Shown: positions 12,801-25,380, counted from the stretch's first letter. The stretch is 64,000 bases of DNA from Liolophura sinensis (GCF_032854445.1 NC_088301.1:39605187-39669186); one strand, 5' to 3'. Numbers and translations: made by a program. Notes: generated by a model not told the origin, from the letters alone.

Positions 12801-15220
12801 AAATGATACTTTATTATCAAATTTTAACAAAGATTGAAAAGAAATTTATGATTACAGGGGGTCAAAATGTTTGATATTTTGAGACTTTCAGAATGATAAA
12901 CTCAACACAAATATATCATTCAATGTGGTTCAAAGGTGTCAACTGTATTATATTCCCGCTACATGCATATCATAAATAATATTATGAGCGTCAGTATATT
13001 TGCATGACTGACACAAAGTCATCTTTGTGATAACTATTGCTCATACTGAGTTCATCATTATTCTTAAAAACTAGTGAACGACCAAACATTTTGACCCCTC
13101 CCTAGACTAGAGCCTAATTTAACTGAAACTTCATAAATATAGCCAGACATCCAAGAATAGTCTGTGCATTGCTTAATTTCAAAGGCAAAGAAAACACTAA
13201 AATAAAACATTTATCAGATGAAAGACCACTAAACATTGTGCAGGAATATAGTTTGATTCACTTTTTTTAGAATTTTTCTAATGCCTTTAAAACATAGGAT
13301 TTTATGGTGGTCTATTGGGACCCAGAGGGTATCAGTGACTTCATAGTTTGTTTCAGTGTCTGCCAGTTAAATTCATTCATAGCTCTAAATAAAGATGCAT
13401 TTTAAATGACGAAATAAACTAATCTATGTGTGTCAAGTGGTAAAAAGTTGAAGTGACATCAATGGTCCCAATATGATCAGAAAAGGTCAGAGTAGAATTC
13501 AAAATATTCAACGCATATAACTAGTTACAAAAATATTCTAATAAAATAAATGAAACTATTTTCCCGGATAATATTTAATGGTCTTTCATCTGACATATAC
13601 TCAGGCTTGTGTGTCCTTTGCCTTTAATACAAGGAAACACTGATTAGTGAACACTGCCTATAAAAGTAAGAGTTGTCATAAAAACAATTAAAAGTCTTCA
13701 AAATATGACATATCCCCTCCTCCATACCAATTGGAGCCACACCACTCAATCTGTGTGCATAGTGAAATCCAAAATGCACGTGCATGCACATCTTCAGATG
13801 GTCACCATACAAGTTGACAGGCAACAGTGCACCTGTAGAAAGCTGTATTCAAGAGAAGTTGCTCTGACAAGCTCTGATTAGATTACATCTTCAAACACCA
13901 AGAACTTGGAAGATGCATGTAATTTAGACAATTCTACCTAAATGCACATCTACATATCATCTATAATAGGTAATTTGTTGAAACCTACTGAAGTCTTGTG
14001 TTTGAAAGTAAATTTTTAACCTAATCTTAACATTCATACTTTTTAATTACATTATTCAAGACTGGATATTCAGGTAATTGTTGTTTTACTTCCAAAGGTT
14101 TACATGCTTCATTCATGCAGACACAAAGGCCAACATGTTGTTGAGTTTGAAAGTAAATTTTTCATCTAAATCAAAATGTGACATTCATACCTTTCATTTA
14201 CATTATTCAATACTGTGGATATTCATGTATTTGTCATTTCACTTGCACAGGTCTACATGCTTTACTCGTGCGGATACTGACCAGTTTGAAATTAAATCTT
14301 TGATTTAATCCGGGCGTTTATACCGTTTGATTTTTCATTGACATTATTCAAGATTGTGGATGGGTGGATGTTTTGTCATTTCACTTGCACAAGGCTACAT
14401 GCTTCACTCGAGCAGATACCAAGGACAAAATATTGTGTAAATAACATGGATGTTGACACGAAACTCATAATAGGCAACAAAATTTCAAAACTGCACTTTG
14501 TAGTTTGAGGTCAAAATGCAGTGCAGATGGCCAACACTGAACAATACTTGTTTAACGATGAAAGTCTGAGATTGCTTAGACCTTACATTTGGCAAAATTT
14601 TATTCAGCCAAGGATAGAACCAATCCAATGTTTCATTTAAAAACAGAAAACAAACTGGCAGCACAGCAGATAACTATAGGACTACCAAAGAATCTCAGGC
14701 CAATGTGCCCTTGGAAATAACTGATTTGACATTGTGTTTCCAATAAATCAACAGATTATCAACTGGTAAGGAAAATTTGTACTGAGTACGGTTCCGCTAG
14801 CATACAAATGTCACAGCAACCAAACTCTAAGTCTAATGCCATACCCAGTTTCCTTATAATACAGGCAAGCAAGATGCTAGACAGGGGCTACATAAGTCTT
14901 CAGGTTTCAAGAACAGTATGACTTTACATACTTCATTTTCTTTTGCTATGTTTCCACAGACTGTCGGGTACTATCAACACACAGCTAGGTCTACAGCTTA
15001 GCCTATAGAACAAAACGTGTTGGGTCAATAAAATCAATGTTTGCTTTTGCCAGTGCTTTTGTTGTCATTTATTTGAAAAACTGTATAACATATGTAGGTC
15101 TAAACAACAAAGCCGAGACCCTGATATGTCTACTACTTACCGTTAGTAGTTTGAATTCACCTGTATTGCAGATTCAAAGATACACAGCTTACTTCACTCT
15201 TCTGTCAGGAGTCGCGCCAT
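778..15220 (-). CDS. Unidentified multi-exon gene, about 250+ residues, possible C-terminal membrane anchor
   Basis: I do not recognise this protein. Coding exons in transcript order: 15220-15198 (start ATG, MARLLTE), 14876-14845, 13832-13728, 12531-12473, 11230-11134, 9743-9678, 8517-8471, 7973-7864, 6073-6026, 1813-1757, 1477-1376. All ten junctions keep one open frame over 746 nt, which is strong support. The protein is rich in His and aromatic residues (HVHFGFHYAH; IWWDDPNLTE; VVPGWYLWPEP) and has one NHT and one NIS sequon. A further exon at 852-778 encodes a hydrophobic helix ending AWLIIGRW plus a stop, but its phase (0) does not match the preceding donor (phase 2), so an exon is missing or it belongs to another transcript. 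The weakest borders are the acceptors at 6073 and 11230 and the donors at 15198, 11134 and 8471. The start lies 350 bp from PPP4R2, suggesting a shared promoter. Confidence 0.62.
1376..1477 (-). CDS. Well-supported exon of the unidentified minus-strand gene
   Basis: On the minus strand the exon is bordered by a pyrimidine-rich acceptor ending CCCTCAG and a strong GACAG|GTAAGG donor. Only one of three frames is open across its 102 nt. It encodes a Pro- and Trp-rich stretch containing PVVPGWYLWPEPTTDLKYW. It joins the 1813-1757 exon in phase (TG+T gives Cys). Confidence 0.75.
2648..3640. repeat. 31-bp minisatellite, about 32 copies
   Basis: The unit is about 31 bp, close to TGATCAGCATTATCATC followed by TCGTGTGGACAGTA. 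Copies are diverged on the left and form compound units on the right, where GTGTGTGACAGTGTGATCAG variants alternate with standard ones. Most copies carry a TGATCA palindrome. It lies in the 4.2-kb intron of the unidentified minus-strand gene. Confidence 0.9.
3898..4158 (-). mobile_element. tRNA-derived SINE, diverged, minus orientation
   Basis: The plus strand begins with a TTTATTTATTTATT tail and GGTGTTTTACACC, passes through the module GCCAGCATTATGGTGGGAGAAAC...ATCCGCAGGTTGCTGACA, and ends in a tRNA-like head complementary to GGCCTCTCTGGCCAAGGAGG. The module is shared with the copies at 7235, 34565, 39258, 56875 and 60213. Confidence 0.8.
7235..7508 (-). mobile_element. tRNA-derived SINE, nearly full length, minus orientation
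   Basis: A poly-T tail is followed by ATTGGTGTTTTACACTGTAC, the conserved module (ACGACGACGGCCAGCATTAT through CCATCCGCAGGTTGCTGGAA) and a tRNA-like head ending at GCGCTAGCGCGCTAACCGAC. Read on the minus strand, the head resembles GTTAGCGCGCTAGCGCAG with a downstream GAGTTCAAG B-box. The architecture matches the MetaSINE-like elements I recall from bivalves and gastropods; the family name is from memory. Confidence 0.85.
10566..10850 (-). mobile_element. Second type of tRNA-derived SINE, minus orientation
   Basis: The element has a 3' tail TTTATTTATTTAATTATTG on the left and a right-end head. On the minus strand that head reads TAGTCTAGTGGTTGGAGG (A-box-like) followed by GTGAGTTCAATACC (B-box-like). 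The body differs from the more common SINE in this window. Confidence 0.55.
12206..12250 (-). mobile_element. Truncated SINE tail
   Basis: TTTATTTATTTTATTGGTGTTTTCATCTTTACTCAA matches only the 3' end (TATTTAT tail plus GGTGTTTTAC..TACTCAA) of the common SINE. The rest is missing. Confidence 0.5.
13181..13625. mobile_element. 445-bp palindromic (foldback or MITE-like) element
   Basis: The left end AAAGGCAAAGAAAACAC and the right end CTTGTGTGTCCTTTGCCTTT are inverted repeats. The arms continue inward: ATCAGATGAAAGACCACTAAA pairs with TTTAATGGTCTTTCATCTGA, GGAATATAGTTTGATTC with its right partner, then ATTGGGACC and ACTTCA with AATGGTCCCAAT and TGAAGT. Almost the whole element can fold back. 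No ORF is present and no clear target duplication was seen. It lies in an intron of the unidentified minus-strand gene. Confidence 0.8.
13995..14425. repeat. Three degenerate direct repeats of about 140 bp
   Basis: Each copy runs from an ATTACATTATTCAAG-like segment through TGGATATTCA, then GTCATTTCACTTGCAC and CTACATGCTTCACTCGTGCAGATAC. Copies start near 14000, 14160 and 14300. Divergence is moderate; it looks like old local tandem duplication. Confidence 0.7.
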
Positions 15221-15569
15221 ATTTACAAAATTCTTGACATCGGATGTGACGAAGGAGATCACACCAGGTACACCGAGTATGCCCGAACCGGGTTGGATGT
15301 TCCACTTTATGATAGGGAACAAAGATGTATGGTACAAATTTGATTATTATAAGTCAACTTTGTGCTTATAATCCAATGTTAAAATGCATCGTGTCTGATA
15401 TTTACATTGCAAACAAACGAAGAAGTTTTGACAGGAAAACATACTAGTATATAAGGACTACTTTTAATCAAGAGAAGGCAAGAATACACCCCTTTGAAAC
15501 GTTATCAGTGAAGCCACATACGTCACTTCCGTGCCGCCATTTCTTAAGTTTTACACTGCAGGAAAGGAG
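15221..15569. promoter_or_regulatory. Candidate bidirectional promoter, unidentified gene / PPP4R2
   Basis: Only 349 bp separate the two divergent start codons. Near the PPP4R2 side, ACGTCACTTCCG (15520-15531) combines a CRE-like half site with an ETS-type CTTCCG core, followed by GCCGCCAT (15533-15540), the reverse complement of a YY1-type ATGGCGGC. No TATA box is evident. Sites are by eye only. Confidence 0.55.
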
Positions 15570-18500
15570 ATGTCGACTACAATGGATAATCAAGAGGATA
15601 TTTTGGACGCTCTGAGAGGTTATTATCATTTTTTTGTGACAGAGATTACTCCGTGATACCTCGATGACCAGTAATTAATAGTTTTACGCGTTCTACTTGT
15701 AGATTTTGAGAAGAAATCGCCCGTCGAAATACCCCCTGTACTGGAGCAGTATTTAGGCCGTGTCGCATCAACGGGGGAGACAATGTGAGTAAAGCCTTGA
15801 AAACTGTATCTTAAGCGTAGTTATTGCTGCGTGTGTGAACGTTGTTCAGTTCAACGTGAAAGCCTAGGAGTTGAAAGTGCTTGTCAATGGATTAAAACTG
15901 AACTCTAACGTTCATGAAATGTCATATGTTGACCCACTACACTTGCAGGATGCAGGTGTAAATTGGTTCACTGTGACACTGGCATAACTGATTATAAGCA
16001 GTGAAACTTACATTCTAATACTGATGGTTATTGCTTGAAACGGTGAGATATTTAGAATAGATGATAATGGAGCTTTCAGTGAATCAGTTGTTGCTTTGTT
16101 GTTATACCCCTGTCAAGTTTAAAACTTGTCACTGGGACTATTCATGATGCTGAACATCATTCACTATATGTAATGGTGCTACATGGTTGCCCATAGCTTC
16201 AATAAGAATACAGGGCGAATGACCTAACAGGAAAATTGCTTAATCCAAAGAATCTGATATATTAACCAGGTCATCTTAGACTCAGCTGAAGCCACCTGTT
16301 TGGTTCGTGCTCATCTCTTTGGAATATGTAAGCCCATTCAGCATTTCATGGGTCCGGTGAGTTTATGCAGATGTCGGCGAGATATCGGCAAGACTCTTGC
16401 AAACTGATGTATATAAAAGGCATTATTTAAAGGTGGTTTCTAGATTCAATATACATCTATCGGTCAACTCTATGGTGCCTTTGGCACCTAACGTAAATTC
16501 ACATCTTCTTTGTAAGAGCCCCCGCCTTGTCCCGGCTAAATCTGAATGAACTCCATATAGTAAGAGAAGTAACTTGTTAGCTCGTATGGTTTTACTTAAA
16601 CTTAAAATTAAGAAATGGAAAATTAAACAAAGAGGACACAAAATGCCTTTTGATATAATTTGATGTGTAAGCTAACCCTGTGCTCCCACTATCTACATCA
16701 GTGACATCATTTCTGATCATAGACAAACACCATACATAAAATAAATGGGTTCTTAAGAGAACAAAAATTTTAGTTTTGAGGTGGGGGTGAGGGCAGTTCT
16801 ACATTTCTCTTAAATCCATAATTTTCGCTTTAGGGTTCGTGAGTTCCTTTTCATGTACTGTTTGAATTGAATTTTGCTATTTGTACACAAAACTTTTCTA
16901 CTGGAAGACCCATGTTCCATCCTAAATAGTGTCCCTCCTAAGCCTGAAGATCAATTCTGATACTCCCTCACATGGCATATAGGAATAGGACAAGTACCCA
17001 TTATCAATATTTTCCATTCTTACCTTGGGAAGTTCTGTGCAGTAGCACAAGCTTCACACAAATAAGCAGCAAGGCCAATACTGGCCACTGCTTGAATTTC
17101 AGATCCAGCCAAAAAATCAAATGTACAAGGGAGTTTCGAGTTCAAACTGTTTATCACTAAAGTTAAAAAAAAGTCCTACTGTATCATGTGACAACTGTTG
17201 CAGGATCACATTTACTATACTTTTTTTTTTCAAAAAGTTATTTAAAGTAGACAGTTGATGGAGAAAATTGAGGAGCTGAATGTTTGTGAGATGTTTCTAG
17301 AGGAAAGACATATCATTTGTGCCTCTGAAACACAGTGAGACAGGTCATCAGTAAATTAATGTCAAGAAAGGTTGCCTAACATTTTTCCTGAATCAGATGA
17401 TAGAGGAGGACTGTTTTTACCTTCATTGACAAAAAAGTTCAATCTTGAAACTGTATTTTATCGAGAGTTAGTAAGATATAAACACTAATATGCTGTTTAC
17501 GTGTAAGTCTACATGTAAAGTTCACTTTCTGTAGGTAAATGATTGGTAACAATAACATACCTTCAATTTGTTGGCATGAATAAAAACGTGAACCTCAGGA
17601 AGATATGTAGGAATGGATATTTCTTGAGGTCAACTGAAAATGTGACATTTATTAAGATTTCTTTTATTTAACAGGAAATTTGTATTTTCTTCCCCAGTTT
17701 TCCATGGTCAAGCATGAAACCGCTGTTTGTGAAAAAACTAGATGAAGTAATGCAACAGTTTGAGACCGAAACACACATGGACAGTTTACCACTGAGCCCA
17801 AATGTTGAAAATGTTAAATTTGATGCCATGCGAAGAAGAATATTGGAAGCAATCGATCGATTTCATGGGTGAGACTATCTGTTGAATATGGGAAAATGAA
17901 TAGTTTATTTCAATAGTTTAAATCCTGCATCAACTAATGTTAATGTTGCTCTGAAAGGTGGTTTGCTTCATGTTTTATTTAATAAAAAAGAAGCCTCATG
18001 TATCAGTAAATTAATTTTCTATGATTTTTTTTCTTTTGCTGTACTTTAGAAATTGTTCTATGTTCATTAAAAAAAAAATAGAAACATGTGCTTAAGTAGG
18101 ACTTCTTTTTATCTTGTTATCAATTGTGAATTTCAGAGCGCCATTTACAATACAACGATTATGTGAATTAATTACTGAACCAAAGAAGCATTATAAGAGA
18201 GCTGACAAGTTTCTTCGGGGTATTGAGAAGGTAAACTCTGACAGAATAAAGACTATTGGCTTGATTTGATAACTATATATGATGACAATATATGATGAAT
18301 ATTTCTGAAACTTCGAAGTGACCTTTGATTGAAGGCTAATGTATCCCTCTTTTTGCTAGAAAATGAAAATGGGTGGATGTGTTTTCCAAGTGGACAGCAT
18401 CACTTCTCTCAACATCATACCTTATGTTGTGTACACACACAGTTGTAATTGTCACACGCACATAACTGCTTTGGCCAGGTAAAACCTGCATCACTCGTTG

Positions 18501-21500
18501 CCACAGAAGTTACATGCACATAATGCCAAGAAGGCCATGGCTGCCATTGTACAGGTGAAATATTGTTGAGGTCACTTTAAATCACTAATGGAATCAACAG
18601 TTAAATGACTAAAATTTAACCACAGCAACAGTGATCAGAAGGGAATTGTTCCTCATAGTCATTTAACCTTACCATAATTATATATGGTTGTATTTTGTCT
18701 TTCCTTTACACCTCTGTTATATTTTTCTTTGTTTCAGAATATTCTTGTGGTTAGTACAGTTGATCCCTTTGGAAGGTATGTTGAGTTAAAACTTCTTGCT
18801 TCCTTTGTTCTTGTGTGGTCATGCATAATATTGTTTTGAGAACGTTTGCCTTCCACCATTATGATGCAAGTCACACCTGGAAAAGTAACTTTCCAGGTAA
18901 CTGTTCAAGGGTCCATAGTTTACTCCAGGCACTTCAGTTTTACTGTTAACTAAAGGGAATTTGCATTTCTTAAGGGGACATATTGCCATAGGCAAAAAGA
19001 TAGTGCTGCAGTTTAAAGCATCATTTACAAATAGTCTTCCATATGTCTACTGACATGTTTCTGACTCTAAGTGGACAATCAAATGTTGTTTCATCCGTGA
19101 TTTCCCTTTGACCCATACTGTGACTCAAGCCCCTGTATTTAGAAACATGGTCGAAAATTGACTTTTTTCACTGATTTACATTCCCTTGTGGTGTCACCTC
19201 TAGTGTAGATGGCGCGAGACTTTAAGTGAACTTCACATGTCGCACACAGCATTTCGTTGTAGTCATGCTGCTTGCAGTTAACATGCTCTATGTTCTACAT
19301 ACAACTTCATTCCTGCCTTTCAAGGCTCAGCCGTTTGAAAGTGTATTCGTTAATACTGGTATTAAATCATATTTTGTATTTGAAGTTTAGGCACATTAAG
19401 CAGCCAGTGTGGTTGTCCAAAGTAAAAGTATAACAGCAGCAGCAGATTGAGTTCATATTTAAAATACTGTTATGCAATTATTTTTGGTCTGAGTACAAAT
19501 TTGAAAACTTGGTTTAAAGCTGAATCTGGTATTAAGTCTATAAACGGTTTTGAGCAACAGGGCCCAGATCATTGAGAATTACAATATTTTTCCAATACAC
19601 TTTGATACTGTCTTGACTAGTAGGTGTGCGATCCATGAGCGAACGTTGCATTGTAGGAATCACTGACTCTGCTGCCTCATTTGCGTGTTATCTCATCAGG
19701 TGATCAGTTTATACCAGTAGCAGATTTCTCCATGTAATTGACCGTATTGACATCTTTCGAAAAAATGTAAGCCTAGGGCTTTTAGTCAAATGTAACTCAT
19801 TTTTGTATTTAGCTGAACCAACTCAAAAAATCTGTTTCTTTTGGAAATATTTCCCTTTAAGTATGAATTGAAACAACAATCAATTAAATAAATGAATAAA
19901 AAATTTTAATAATCAGATTTTTTTTTGTTTTACAGGAAAATTGTGTCTGAGTCAAAAAGTTTAGTGAATGGTTTGGATTCAAATGGTCATACACAGCAGG
20001 CAGAAAAGTCAAGTCAAGGAGAGAGAACCTTGACATGTCCCAAAATATCACATGAGGCCAGCTGGATTTCAAATGAAACCACGTCTTCTGTAGCTCTACC
20101 CACAAAAGAGGTGATACAAGGTAGCATGGACTCAGACTGTGAGCTTGCAGCAGGAGAGGGATCTGGCATAGAGAAGAACATCGGACCTAACACAGGAAAG
20201 GTGGAAGATCATAGTCATGACAGTAATATCCCTGCTCACTTCAGCAGAGCAAGGGAGACAACTGAACCGTCAGAAAGTTCTTCCCATCAGGTACCTTGTC
20301 CATCAAACATTACACAAGAAACCAAAAAATGGCTAAATGCCGACTCTACACAACCTTGTGCTAAAGACAGCGGAGATGCCCTAGTTTTGCCAGATTCACA
20401 GGAAGCACTTCAAAAGCCGCAGCTAGCTCATTCTCACAATGAAGAAAAACTAAAAGATTCCCATCCACAGATTCATTCCGAGGAGACCATGGACCGTCCC
20501 TTTTCTGAGGTTCCAGGTTCAACGCAAACATCAGATCGATCTACAAGTCAAATATCATGGCCTAGTGGTAGTGAGAACCAAGATACCTCCGATAACCAGA
20601 CTGTTGTTTCTTCCACAGAACAAGGTACATAGTACATTAAAATAAAGATATCTGTGTACATTTATTGCCAAGGATATCTGTAGCTGAAAAGGTGTCAATC
20701 GTTACAACATGGGAGGAACAGGTTTAATTCCGGCCATGAATAGGGAATTTGTAGATTCCCATTCACACTGTTTACTGGACGTTATATATATTGCAGTTTC
20801 ATGAAGCCTTCTTAGTGTTAAGTAGCTGTAAGCTTAGTTCACTTCATATATCTACGTGGTAGTTAAGATCTTACTTCATGAAACCGATGGCAGTTTTCTT
20901 ACAGTAATACAGTCTATTTACCTGTGTTGAAGTTTGTCAGTAACTTGCCCAAGGTTAGTGGTTTACCTGGGTCCTGTGTTTCCTCCATTCATAAAACTGA
21001 CCACTGTCATATACATATATGAAGTGGAGACATCTGGTTTTAGAAAATGTATGGCGTTTAATAACAATTAAGTGAATAAGTATAGCTAAGAGTATGCAAG
21101 TTGAGAAGAATCAGTCTGAGGAGGGCACTTACTCATGTCATTCCCCTACTGTCTTTTCTTGCATATGGTTTAATCGCATTTAATGTAGTTCAAAGACAGT
21201 ATACATTATGTGAATATAAATATTCTTAAGATCAGCATAAAACACCGGTCAATTAATCTAAACAGATCTGGTATAATAATCTTATATTTCAGATTCAAAA
21301 CCTATGGATGAAGTACATAAAGGAGAAGAACCATCATCATCAAAGGAAAATGAGCAGGTAGTTACCCACAGCTTTGATGGAGCCCTGGTTGGTGCAGGCA
21401 GCAGTGGCAGGGAGGCTCAGACAACACAAGAAACCCCAGAGGAAGGTATTAGCAGCAGTGAGAGTAGTGGAACTCCGTCTCCCCCTGGAGACTCGCAGGA

Positions 21501-21852
21501 AAACGCAGAGAAGGAACCGGTGTCTGCCTCCGCTCCTCAGCCTATGCCTGACTCGCAAGCTGTGACTAATGAACCTCAGGAGTCGAACAAAACTGAGGTC
21601 CCTGACACTGTATCTGCACAGAGCAACCCAACATTTTCTCATCTTCATGAAAAGGGAAGTGAATCAGAGACCGTTAGTTGTGATACCACAGACCCTGCGA
21701 GTAGTTCATCAGACAATACAGGTGTAGCCATGGAAACAGAGGACAGTACAGCAGTCACAACTGGCTCATCCTCAAATAAAGACGAAAACCCTCCTGAATC
21801 ATCTTCGTCAGACAACCTATCGCCGTCTGACGAACCTATGGATCAAGACTAA
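15570..21852 (+). CDS. PPP4R2: Serine/threonine-protein phosphatase 4 regulatory subunit 2
   Basis: PPP4R2 is the core regulatory subunit that binds the PP4 catalytic subunit and directs it, with PPP4R3, to substrates such as phosphorylated H2AX and RPA2. Exons: 15570-15618, 15703-15784, 17698-17868, 18137-18230, 18738-18775, 19936-20624, 21293-21852; 1683 nt in frame, 560 residues. Residues 1-145 match the conserved domain: [42 protein letters not shown] and VVSTVDP correspond to known vertebrate segments. The last two large exons encode a Ser/Glu/Thr-rich disordered tail ending in DEPMDQD, matching the vertebrate DEPMEQD terminus. The first in-frame ATG was chosen; a second ATG follows four codons later. 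The protein is longer than human because of the tail. Introns are GT-AG. Confidence 0.95.
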
Positions 21853-23100
21853 CTACTTTGAATTTATCCTGTAGTCCATTTCAGGTGTGCTCGCTAGACG
21901 AGTGGTGGAAAACAAAAGTAATCACATGAACTTTAAACTGAAGTTATGTTTAATTCTGTTCTCTGCAAGATGGCCTCCTCCCTTGCATACTGAACAGTAA
22001 AATGTATTTGCCAAAATTAAACTGATTTTCTTTTGTCCCCCAATAGGCTGAAATCAATATTATAAGTTACTGGATACATTTTTAAGCAATCTTGATGAAA
22101 ATGGAATAATTCATCGAAAAATTTGGTGTTCATAACGTATATATGTATATATACCAGAATGGAGAAAGAATGTTGATTAAGTAGCTGCTAGTGAAATCTT
22201 CATCTGGAGTCATTTTATGCTACAGGTTTTCCAAATTAAAATTCTCTCAGTTGTGAGCTACAGTGAACACCTACCCTTTGTAATATAAATTCAGAAATTT
22301 TATGTCTGTGAAGATGCAGTTGCCATATATACAAATTTGCCTGTGTCCTCCACAAATTCAATTTTATCAATTGAGCATTGTGTGTTTATCACCCCTGTGA
22401 CGTCAGCATACATCCCATTCCGTCTGTATCCCCCTATCCCATGAAAAGATCTACGTCAAGAGAATGTTTTTATCATTATGTAAATTATTGTGTCTATTAA
22501 AATGTATTGTTTTCCTAATTATAAACCCTTTTGTTAAAGTTCATTGTTGCAAATGACTGCTATATTAATTAACCAGATGTCTTAGTAAATGTTGTGGTAT
22601 TAAAAGTAAATTTTGTTACGTTTGCTTTTAGATGGTGTCTCAGGTAGCTGGCAAAGGCCAGTGGATTTCTCTATGCACTCCAGTTTCCTCATCCTACCGA
22701 CCATCGTCATAAAAGTAAAAAATATCCTGAGCACAGTTACCTTAATTTTTCAATCTTTTTACGTGTTTGCAAAGTGTACATTCAAGCATATTCTGAAGGT
22801 ATTTCTCTGCGTAGACTGATAAAATTATACTTTATGTGAAGCCCTGAAGGTGGCCAATCCAGCTATTGCATTGTTTAGTGTAGTAAAATCTAATTGTAAA
22901 TGTGCATAAATTGCACTGAAAGTTCTTTCATATCCGAAAATGTTGAGGAATTAGGGTAAATAAGACGCCATGCAAAGGAATGTATCATATGACTTTAAGT
23001 TTGAAACTTTTTTTTTTCACTGAAGATTCATGCCAAATCTAAACTTCGACTTATGTGGAAAACATAAGTAAATAAAGCAGAAATTTATTAGAAACAGTTG
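21853..23100 (+). other. PPP4R2 3' untranslated region and downstream flank
   Basis: No coding exon is visible. ATTAAA at 22496-22501 and AATAAA at 23071-23076 are candidate polyadenylation signals, so the 3' UTR could be 0.65 or 1.2 kb long. Confidence 0.5.
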
Positions 23101-25380
23101 AAACGAATGGAAAGAAGTACTCCACCCCAAACAAATTTGCAGGTTACGGGTAAGAGCCAATATGCACTGGATACAGTTGATGCCATGCGAAATCCTGCTT
23201 AACGTGAATCTTCTCTAAGAATTGTCAGATTGACCACGTGAAAGGAGGTCTTGTCTGATAACATGCTAAGCATTATTTCGCCTTATATGAATTTCATGTC
23301 TTACCTATGCAATAATCACAGTTGAAACAAATGATTGGTACAGCCCTTATTGAGATGGTATAGGCCTACAAAAGGTCACTCCTCCCCCGTTTTACCAAAC
23401 ACATCGTCTCAAAACGGCATCTGGAAATTCCTTCCCTCATTTATGACAATAGATTAAATTTGAAGGGTGAAAATACCAAGCTATAATATTATCTACAGAA
23501 ATTTATGCGTAGAAATATACGCATTCGTATACCAGTCGTCAACCTGTAAGAACGCCCCAGATAAATAATCGCATGGCCAATTCCCAAGACGAAGTTTTAA
23601 CACAAACCTCCACAGAACTGAATTAACCTCTATATAAAGTACGAAATTAGGATGGAATCTTTCAACGAGAAGCAGTCAACAGTTTTCATTGATACTGGAA
23701 AAGGTAAGGTATGTTTTTTAAGTATGTTTTTCGAATGATCGAAATTAGCATTCAAATCGCGTATATAGTATAGAAGTTGTCGATAATAAAATGTGTTCAT
23801 GTATCTCAGTTGCGCTTTGATTATAACTGTTGCCCCTTTTGTCCCAGGTAAAGCAGAAAAGCCAATGAATTTACATGTATTTCGCTGCCTTCCAGGCAGT
23901 GATAGTGTTATGAATATATATTCTTCCCAGGCCACAAAGGACATCTGAAAAATTTCCATATTTTCCAATCCTAGTGAATACAGTTAGTTGTATGTAAGAA
24001 TGTCTATTATGTCAGAAGATTGTATCTTGCGTTGCCTGATGCCTCAATTGATACACATGTAAGTTTCAAATGAGTTACATTCACACTTTCAACATGTAGG
24101 ATAGTATAAAATAATGCGCAGTTGGGATCAGTTCGGGCTATACCAGCCCCGGTCTTTGATATCTAGGGTTGACACGTGAACAGGAGGAGTCAATCTGCCG
24201 GAAAACGTGTGAATTTCGCTCGAAGGACTGACTTTTCAGTTTCCATTAGGGAATAGTGGATGGCGGGTTTCTTTCTGAGTTCTGAAATAAATTGCTATGT
24301 TGTCATTTAGGACATGTCCACGTTGAGTTAGCTCTGATGTTGAAAAACTTTGTGTCCTTTGTCATAAAGTTGGTCAGTTACTAGCCAAATAGCGATAGCT
24401 TTTGTTGGTGTATCTTAAAATATACCCTATAATTAATACATATATAACATTTTATGCATATAGGCCCTTGAAACCATATATATTTCACATTTTAAAGTCG
24501 AAGAAGTTCCGGGAAGTAATATGATAAATAATTGACACCGGAGCAAACGCATTAGTATGCACTTCTTTGAAGTTGTCGAAATGAACTATAGTCATATATA
24601 TGCATGTTCGTGGGGCATACTGGTGGCGCAACATGGTGTTTCCGATTTATATATATACATGGAGTATCCGATAGCCTCTATGGAATCCTAGATTAAAATT
24701 TGATTTACAGAATTTTAGAAATAAATGACTAGGTCTGTTTACAACTTTCTGGCGAAATATCTAATTAAGGTGATATTTCCTGTTTTTACTTTTTATTAAA
24801 TGGTCGGAGTGTACAGAAAAAGGTGCATGCAATAAGGCCTAACTATACTGTTGTTTGCCCAGCCATTAGTGAAATCAAGGATGCCCTTTTTTATGTTTTA
24901 TCGAGTTATTATTGCTTAATTTTTTATGTGAAATGTTATACCATCATAAACAATTGCTATTGGTCAATGAATGCAGGTGTGAAAAGGTTCTTAGAATTTC
25001 AGATTTAGAAAAGAGTCACCAGCTTTTTGATGTGCCCAAACATGTAGCCTACTGCGCATGCATGAAACGTTGCGATATCGTCAATCTGTGGTTCTTTCTT
25101 ATCACTTTATAGCTAAACACAAACAGCAACGAAGAAAAAGAGAATTCTTATGTCTTTGTATTCTCAGCAATTGGCCTTGAGCAAATTTATCCAAACATAA
25201 TATAGTTGTTCATATATATCATCAAGAGAAATGGCCTATACATTATAGCGAATTTTTCAACATAGCGAATTGAAATTCAAAACGTAAACAATCCAAATTA
25301 AATGAAATAAATTCGCTTAAAATGACGAAAGCCGAAAATTCCTATCATTCCTATCATATTCCACTGTGGGAGCATGGCCA
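23101..25380. other. Intergenic sequence without recognised features
   Basis: AT-rich, with only short unconvincing ORFs on either strand and no SINE module. It separates the convergent ends of PPP4R2 and the secreted-protein gene. Confidence 0.5.

Noticed and set aside
21340-21648. 102-codon minus-strand ORF.
   Set aside because: Shadow of the last PPP4R2 exon, whose plus-strand frame ends in the diagnostic DEPMDQD.
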